Below are positions 51,448 through 56,485 of a stretch of 56,485 nucleotides of DNA, piece after piece. The notes beneath the pieces were generated by a model that saw only the letters and a list, made by a program, of their open reading frames with translations, made no database searches and was not told the DNA's origin. Position numbers and translations under genes: made by a program. Each line of letters starts with the position of its first letter. Positions within the stretch are counted from its first letter, which is position 1. This DNA is from Acidimicrobiales bacterium MED-G01 (GTDB lineage: Bacteria; Actinomycetota; Acidimicrobiia; Acidimicrobiales; Poriferisodalaceae), in NCBI GenBank assembly GCA_002457435.1, contig NTLA01000012.1:1-56485 (forward strand), written 5' to 3'.

Positions 51448-52331
51448 GCTTGCAAGAAAGACTGACAGCAAGCGTTGTTCGGTTGTTCTCAGAAGGAGAA
51501 CAACCGCTGTCACAGACTCACCTTTATCCAGGTGACCCCGGACTCTTCGGCCCTGACAGCGTCAGTTGGAAAGTGATGGGGGACGTTTCAAGTTTCGTTG
51601 GCGGAGTCAGGGCATTATTGCTTCAGGCGCTGCATCCCGAAGTCGCTGCTGGTGTCGCAGATCATTCCGAATACGAAACAGATCCACTCGGCCGTCTCAA
51701 CCGCACGTCACTATTCGTGACCACTGCCAATTACGGGTCGATGCCGGAGGTTCGTTCCGCTGTCGGAGTGGTTCGCGCTGCACATAAACCTGTCTCAGGA
51801 ACGTCTGAGCGAGGGATTCAGTACGCAGCGAACCAACCACAGTTGGGTGCGTGGGTCCACAACACCTTGACCGATTCTTTTTTGGAGGCGTACCAAACCT
51901 TTTGTCGAATTCTCCCTCCCGGTGAAGCTGATCAATTTGTCGAAGAACAATCGAGGATCGGCGAACTCTTAGGTGTCACTGACCTCCCATTAACGGCTCC
52001 TGAACTTCGGAAATGGATAACCGAACATCCCGACTTAGGTGAATCCGGAGCTCTTCGTCAAGCCTGGGACTTTCTCCGCAAGCCACCTCTTCAACCGGGA
52101 CAACTGCTGGGGTACCGGGTGGTGCGGGCAGCAGCGGTCGCAACATTGCCACCCAACTTGGTGCAACTCGGGGGCGCATCACCAAGAAAAGTCGCGCTTT
52201 TTGGCGGGCAACGCCTCATTTCGTCGTTGCGGTGGGCGATGAAACATAGTCCCGCCTGGAAGGCGGCCCTTGATCGCTGTGGCAGCAGTTATGACGCAAC
52301 TAAATTCAGATCATTCGAAGATCCTTCTTGA
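51444..52331 (+). CDS. oxygenase MpaB family protein (DUF2236)
   Basis: A 295-residue DUF2236 protein. 'SVSWKVMGDVSSFVGGVRALLLQALHPEVAAGVADHS' is the family motif, with His residues that can ligate haem b, and 'RLNRTSLFVTTANYG' follows. The family includes latex-clearing protein Lcp and fungal MpaB, which cleave prenyl chains. It acts on lipids or prenyl compounds. It is coupled to the lipoprotein gene by an ATGA overlap. Both may be regulated from operator site 4. Confidence 0.9.
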   Translation: MSLQERLTASVVRLFSEGEQPLSQTHLYPGDPGLFGPDSVSWKVMGDVSSFVGGVRALLLQALHPEVAAGVADHSEYETDPLGRLNRTSLFVTTANYGSMPEVRSAVGVVRAAHKPVSGTSERGIQYAANQPQLGAWVHNTLTDSFLEAYQTFCRILPPGEADQFVEEQSRIGELLGVTDLPLTAPELRKWITEHPDLGESGALRQAWDFLRKPPLQPGQLLGYRVVRAAAVATLPPNLVQLGGASPRKVALFGGQRLISSLRWAMKHSPAWKAALDRCGSSYDATKFRSFEDPS

Positions 52332-52384
52332 ACCAGGTGCAACAACAGTTAGTCGAGGTTCGGCTCTTCGAATGTTCGTTGCTC

Positions 52385-52735
52385 TCAAGTCTCGGAGATT
52401 CCTGGAAAGGTCATGTCCAGCTCACCGATGATCCAGTCGCTAACTGCGCAGACTTGGTCAAAGAAGGGCAGATGAGTGCTCATCATTTCGGTAAAACGAA
52501 GCCCGCGAACTAGCAGTTCAGCATCAAGGCGCGACATAGGAATTCCTCGTTCGCTAGCAGTCATTGTTTCCCACTCCTGACCGTTCCAGGCCAGCGACAA
52601 CCGTCGGTCAAGAGCATCGAGACGTCCATCGGAATCTTCTATTTCGTGGTCTGACAGGATTCCTAGAATTTGGCGAAGAGCCGCTGCACCTTCAATAGGG
52701 AGTGTCATTGTCTCCCCCGGAGACTCGTCTGACAT
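52385..52735 (-). CDS. uncharacterised acidic protein of about 116 residues
   Basis: A short acidic protein, starting at the ATG at 52735 (AAAAGAG upstream; ATG at 52759 also possible). It contains 'LPIEGAAALRQILGILSDHEIEDSDGRLDALDRRLSLAWNGQEWETMT', which looks helical, and no membrane segment or signal. I do not recognise a family. It lies alone between two convergent and divergent neighbours and could be a regulatory or adapter protein. Confidence 0.65.
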   Translation of the reverse strand: MSDESPGETMTLPIEGAAALRQILGILSDHEIEDSDGRLDALDRRLSLAWNGQEWETMTASERGIPMSRLDAELLVRGLRFTEMMSTHLPFFDQVCAVSDWIIGELDMTFPGISET

Positions 52736-52906
52736 GTGACTCTTTTCTCGAGGGGACATACAGCAAGCTAGGTCTTCCGAGGACCTCGCCTCAAACCCAC
52801 ATTCCAGCAAGAGTGGGTGCAGAACAGATGTCTGTTCAGATCAACCTTGGCCATCATCACCCCTCTCTTTTCAATGCAACCCTCAGCGGCGTGCTACTAC
52901 GGTGCT

Positions 52907-53749
52907 ATGACTGAAACACACCAAGGTGAAGTTGGACGATATATCCGCTATGAGGTAGTCGATCGAGTAGCGCGCGTCACCGTCGACCGACCTGAGTATC
53001 GAAACGCACAGAGTCGGCTCCTACTTGAAGAACTTGACGAAGCATTTATGAGCGCGGCCCACGACCCGGAAGTCAACGTCATATGTCTTTTCGGTGCCGG
53101 CGACCACTTCTCAGCAGGGCATGACTTAGGCACACCTGACGAGCTTGCTGATCGCACAGAGCGACCTTGGGACGCAGGTATCAGAGGCTGGTACGACCGC
53201 ACGTGGGAACAGTTCTACGCCAACACCAAACGGTGGCGAGAAATTTCGAAACCAACGGTGGCAGCTGTGCAGGGCTACTGCATATTTGGTGGCTGGATGA
53301 TCGCGTCCGCAATGGATGTCATTTTTGCGTCAACTAACGCCATGTTTCTAGGGAGCCACTTCCAGTACTTCTGCATGCCATGGGATCTTCATCCAAGGAA
53401 AGTCAAAGAATTGTTGTTCGAAAGTCGCTTCATCGACGCCGACGAGGCATGTGAGCTTGGGCTAGTGAATCGAGTGCTCCCAGTCGCCGATCTCGTCACT
53501 TACACCACCGAATGGGCTCAGGGAGTCGCCAAGAACGATCCGTTCCAACTAAGGATGATGAAGATGGCGGTTAACCACGCTGAAGAAACGCAGGGCTTCA
53601 CAGCCCACACCCAAGCCGCGCATTCGATGTACGTGCTTGCTCGCATGGGCGAGAAAGATCCCGGAAGTTACATCCAACAGACAGACGAGAAGCGGCGACC
53701 AATGGTCGAAGTGGCACTGCAGAACTATCAGCGACGGAACTCAAGCTAG
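52907..53749 (+). CDS. enoyl-CoA hydratase family protein (crotonase)
   Basis: A 280-residue crotonase. 'VTVDRPEYRNAQSRLLLEELDEAF' and the oxyanion loop 'GDHFSAGHDLGTPDEL' begin the domain; 'VAAVQGYCIFGGWMIASAMDVIFAST' follows. It is somewhat larger than usual because of an insert rich in Trp and Tyr ('RPWDAGIRGWYDRTWEQFYANTKRWREISKP'). I chose the ATG at 52907; the 30 residues before it lack family similarity. Confidence 0.9.
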   Translation: MTETHQGEVGRYIRYEVVDRVARVTVDRPEYRNAQSRLLLEELDEAFMSAAHDPEVNVICLFGAGDHFSAGHDLGTPDELADRTERPWDAGIRGWYDRTWEQFYANTKRWREISKPTVAAVQGYCIFGGWMIASAMDVIFASTNAMFLGSHFQYFCMPWDLHPRKVKELLFESRFIDADEACELGLVNRVLPVADLVTYTTEWAQGVAKNDPFQLRMMKMAVNHAEETQGFTAHTQAAHSMYVLARMGEKDPGSYIQQTDEKRRPMVEVALQNYQRRNSS

Positions 53750-53878
53750 AAAACCAGACGTGAGCCAGATCCTAGGGTTTCAATACAAATCAACAATCCG
53801 AACTGGTCAACCATAGGTAGCCTGCGGAGACACAAAAGCTTCCTTAAGTCATTAAGACCTCGAGGTCGTGATCTATTC

Positions 53879-53951
53879 GCCCCCGTAGCTCAGGGGATAG
53901 AGCGTCGGTTTCCTAAACCGTGCGTCGCAGGTTCGAGTCCTGCCGGGGGCG
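53879..53951 (+). tRNA. tRNA-Arg (anticodon CCT)
   Basis: A complete cloverleaf of 73 bases. The acceptor stem GCCCCCG / CGGGGGC is perfect, and the anticodon is CCT at 53912-53914, followed by a standard T arm (GCAGGTTCGAGTCCTGC). The discriminator base is G and CCA is not encoded, so it is added after transcription. It has no nearby repeat suggesting integration. Confidence 0.96.
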
Positions 53952-53973
53952 CTACAACCACACATCCGGTCAG

Positions 53974-54531
53974 CTAGCTTCGAACACCATCGCCCCAGAG
54001 GATATACATCGCTACAAGCGGAGTATCGCCAGCTTCGACCGTATGAAAATCCGAGGGGTTGTTATAGAGAGTCATGTTCGGCTGCATCTCGACGAGTTCC
54101 TCAGCACCACCGAACCGCCAACGCGCCGTCCCCGACACAGTGAGATAAAGCTCCTGAGGAGGATGATTGTGCAACGGATAAGTACACCCCTGGTCCACAT
54201 ACATGATGCCCGCCTCAATTCCAGGCAATTCAAATGCCTCGGACAGGACACATAGCGCTCGTTCCTTACCTTGATCGTCCCACCGGTGAGACGGGACCCA
54301 CCGCAGAGAAGGTGCTAATTCCACAAATTGCCTAGCTCGTTCTGAGTTTCTAATCCGATTTAAATTCCCCAATGCCGGCAGCATTTGGCTTTCATAACTG
54401 ACCGCCTCAGCCGTATCGATCGCCTCACGAAATTTGCGGGCACCTTCGTCAATTTCATCTAGAGCTGCGTACTCGATCGCGGCGTCCGCGGCATCAGTAA
54501 GCCAGCGGCGGAGGGTGTCGTGAACACTCAT
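53974..54531 (-). CDS. cupin-domain protein resembling DMSP lyase (DddQ/DddL-like)
   Basis: A 185-residue protein with a single C-terminal cupin. 'YPLHNHPPQELYLTVSGTARWRFGG' gives His121-x-His123-x3-Glu127-x-Tyr129, and His163 in 'PSDFHTVEAG' is the fourth ligand position, the same order of ligands as in DddQ-type dimethylsulfoniopropionate lyases, followed by 'PLVAMYILWGDG'. The N-terminal half is helical as in that family. Other cupins of the family lack lyase activity, so the reaction is not proven. It overlaps the DsbB-type gene by 4 bases. Confidence 0.75.
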   Translation of the reverse strand: MSVHDTLRRWLTDAADAAIEYAALDEIDEGARKFREAIDTAEAVSYESQMLPALGNLNRIRNSERARQFVELAPSLRWVPSHRWDDQGKERALCVLSEAFELPGIEAGIMYVDQGCTYPLHNHPPQELYLTVSGTARWRFGGAEELVEMQPNMTLYNNPSDFHTVEAGDTPLVAMYILWGDGVRS

Positions 54532-55085
54532 CCGATGCGACTATCCGTCGAGCGGAACCCTGTCAGCAATATGACTGTCAGCAAGAACACCGAGCCTGCC
54601 ATCCATGGGATCGAAATGAAACCAAACTTTTCGATATAAGTAACAGAGCAAGGTGTCGTCAGACTGCACGATTCCGCATCGGACAAAAAGGGAACCTGCT
54701 GCAGCAGGTAATGCCATATCGAAGCCGCTAACCCGAGGACCGCCATCGGCACCGCATAACGTCGTACGAGACGGTCACCGGTGAACCAGCCGACAAGCAG
54801 CACAAACGCCAAGGGGTACATCGCTGTTCGTTGGATCCAACACCACCTGCACGGAGTCAAATCGCCTACTTCTGACAAGTACAGCGATCCCAGACTCGCA
54901 GCGACAGTTATGACGACCGCTAATTGACTGGCTGACACACTAAAGCTGCTGGGTATCGCAGATCTAGTGACCTTCCTCCGGACGAGCAAAATAACCAAAA
55001 ACAGCGTTATCGCATTCACCAACAATGCCATCCAGGCAAACATTGAGAGGATTGTTGCTACTGCCATTACCCCAATGTGCTTCAC
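54528..55085 (-). CDS. dsbB: DsbB/BdbC-family disulfide bond formation protein
   Basis: A 185-residue membrane protein of about five helices. Cys79-x-x-Cys82 ('CRWCWIQRTAMYPLAF') and a second pair, Cys140 and Cys146 ('CSLTTPC'), match the two redox pairs of DsbB. It reoxidises a thiol oxidase with quinone. No DsbA partner is seen in the window. It is the first gene of a two-gene unit with the cupin. Confidence 0.9.
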   Translation of the reverse strand: MKHIGVMAVATILSMFAWMALLVNAITLFLVILLVRRKVTRSAIPSSFSVSASQLAVVITVAASLGSLYLSEVGDLTPCRWCWIQRTAMYPLAFVLLVGWFTGDRLVRRYAVPMAVLGLAASIWHYLLQQVPFLSDAESCSLTTPCSVTYIEKFGFISIPWMAGSVFLLTVILLTGFRSTDSRIG

Positions 55086-55111
55086 CCAGGTTCAGATTGC
55101 GAATAAATACG

Positions 55112-56485
55112 TCAACTCAACATCTCGCTCCGCTTAGGTGACTTTCCTATCTTGATCCACATAGCTAACGCTCCCGACGCGGAAGCGACCAAGAAGAATC
55201 CTAAAATCCGGTCATAGTACGGCAACGCTTCTACACCTGAATTCACAGTCAGCAACGCAAATACCGCAGCTGTACCAATCGCAGCAGCGACGTAGCGCAC
55301 AGTGCTGAAAAGTCCGTTGGTTTCGCCGTAATACTTTTCTTCGACCCACTCGAGAGCAACCCCGTTGAGCAACGGAATACTCATTCCCCATCCAAGCCCG
55401 TAGAGCATGATCCCCGGTGCGAAATCCGACCAAAAGTTGATATCGGCGCTGAGCTGGGTGAAATTCCAAAACACCGCAACCGCCTGTAAAGCCGTTCCGA
55501 GACGACACAAACCAATAGAGCCGATCCGGTCCGCGAGACGGCTGAATGTCAACGTTGAGAAGCCTGCTGCGATCGGTCCCAGAGTCACTCCCATGCCTAC
55601 TTGCAGGGTCGAAAAATTCCAGACGTTCTTCATGAATAAGGGCCAAACAATCCAGATTGATTGCGAAGTAATGCCCACAAGGAAATTGACCGTGTTGGCG
55701 ACCATCACGCCGCGTCGTCTCAACAGGTGCAAATTCAACAGAGGTTCTGGGTGACGGAAAGAGTTTGCTACGAACAGCACGAAAGAAAGGACACCAACTG
55801 CCGCCACCACCGATGTGAGCGCAGATGTGTATCCCCATACCCGACCCTGCATGATGGCCGTCACGACCGCGCCGATGGCCACAGTCCCCGCGGCAGCGCC
55901 CACAACGTCAAGTTTTTGTTGATTGGGTGGTGTCGGTAATTCTTTTAAGAGCGACTGCCCGGCCCAAAACATCAATAACGCGACCGGTGCACTGACTAGG
56001 TACACGATTCGCCAGCCAGAACCAGCAAGAATGAGCGCAGCCACTCCGGGAGCAACTCCGGCCCCAAGTGGTCCAGCGGCAGACCAAAGTCCTACCGCTG
56101 TGGTCCGTCTCGACTCAGGGAATAGTGGCAGCACCAACGCCAAAGATGACGGCAAGATTGCCGCTCCTGCGAACGCTTGCAGAACTCGGCTGAGGTTGAG
56201 GGTAATTACCGTGCCCGCGGTCGCAGAGAACACTGCAGATAAAGCGAATACCAGTAATCCCAGCTGGAAGATCCGTTTGCGACCTATTCGGTCTGCAAGA
56301 CGTCCGGCCAGCGGCAAAAATGCGGCTGTTCCGATGAAGAAGCCGACGACGCCCCAACCCACGTCGGCTGCCGTCGCTCCAACGAAGCCAGATTGGATGT
56401 CATCAAGGGCAATATTTGTTGCGGTGCTGTTGAACCCGACAAGCACGGTTGCCAGCGACGCAACCCACAATGCTCGCCATGCGCG
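55112..56485 (-). CDS. MFS transporter, DHA2/EmrB-type (N-terminus cut by window edge)
   Basis: At least 457 residues and open through the right edge, so the start lies outside. The first in-window candidate start is a TTG at 56470, but the frame continues before it. 'GRLADRIGRKRIFQLGLLVFALSAVF' is the A-motif, and 'SRVLQAFAGAAILPSSLALVLPLFPESRRT' with later helices suggests the DHA2 drug-efflux group. It ends 26 bases before the dsbB start and lies on the same strand. Confidence 0.9.
   Translation of the reverse strand, partial: RAWRALWVASLATVLVGFNSTATNIALDDIQSGFVGATAADVGWGVVGFFIGTAAFLPLAGRLADRIGRKRIFQLGLLVFALSAVFSATAGTVITLNLSRVLQAFAGAAILPSSLALVLPLFPESRRTTAVGLWSAAGPLGAGVAPGVAALILAGSGWRIVYLVSAPVALLMFWAGQSLLKELPTPPNQQKLDVVGAAAGTVAIGAVVTAIMQGRVWGYTSALTSVVAAVGVLSFVLFVANSFRHPEPLLNLHLLRRRGVMVANTVNFLVGITSQSIWIVWPLFMKNVWNFSTLQVGMGVTLGPIAAGFSTLTFSRLADRIGSIGLCRLGTALQAVAVFWNFTQLSADINFWSDFAPGIMLYGLGWGMSIPLLNGVALEWVEEKYYGETNGLFSTVRYVAAAIGTAAVFALLTVNSGVEALPYYDRILGFFLVASASGALAMWIKIGKSPKRSEMLS

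Noticed and set aside
53879-53951. tRNA as an integration site for a mobile element
   Set aside because: No integrase, direct repeat of the tRNA end or foreign gene cluster flanks it.
1-56485. CRISPR arrays, transposons, prophage genes
   Set aside because: I saw no regularly spaced repeats, transposase, integrase or phage structural genes on either strand.

Overview
The window looks like a chromosomal segment of a streamlined, medium-GC (about 50%) actinobacterium, most plausibly a marine or freshwater Acidimicrobiia lineage. This is an inference from gene content: six luciferase-like (LLM) oxidoreductases, several probably F420-dependent; three CaiB/BaiF CoA-transferases; four crotonases; DUF2236, nitrobindin-like and RmuC proteins; GTG/TTG starts; and very compact packing with 1-14 nt gene overlaps. 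I saw no insertion sequence, prophage, integrase or CRISPR array. The only RNA gene I found is tRNA-Arg(CCT) at 53879-53951.

Layout. 1-18.6 kb: accessory catabolism (LLM enzymes, a high-GC phytanoyl-CoA dioxygenase, two CoA-transferases, a crotonase, an ACMSD-like amidohydrolase, two MFS transporters, an SDR, a carboxylesterase, an acyl-CoA-dehydrogenase-like flavoenzyme) plus RmuC. 18.6-20.4 kb: two divergent AhpD/CMD-family genes. Each is interrupted by one in-frame TGA exactly at the second cysteine of the CxxC active site and continues in frame with good family sequence. Each TGA is followed by a hairpin of bacterial SECIS form. I read both as selenoproteins; a conventional gene caller would split both. 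20.4-35.5 kb: more catabolic modules, including a TPP-enzyme operon (CoA-transferase, ThuA-like, TPP lyase, hotdog-like protein, methyltransferase), an AlkB dioxygenase, RidA proteins, and a TauD / PhyH / HpcH-aldolase operon.

35.9-50.7 kb: a probable light and photo-oxidative stress island. It holds small membrane proteins, an SRPBCC protein, Fe/Mn superoxide dismutase, a nitrobindin-like haem protein, a sigma-70 family factor, a DNA photolyase, an acyltransferase, a DUF1295 reductase, an SDR-DUF2867 protein, a CarH/LitR-like cobalamin-binding regulator, a cytochrome P450 fused to an ABC1/UbiB kinase, and an FAD oxidoreductase. A palindrome close to TATTTAGTGCTAAATA occurs four times, each time in an intergenic region of this island (35896, 37301, 48011, 50705). 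It is a candidate operator, possibly for the B12-binding regulator.

50.9-56.5 kb: a lipoprotein and a DUF2236 oxygenase, a crotonase, the tRNA, a DMSP-lyase-like cupin overlapping a DsbB-type protein, and an MFS drug-efflux-type transporter cut by the right edge.

The two most unusual items are the divergent selenoprotein pair and the operator-linked light island with its P450-kinase fusion.
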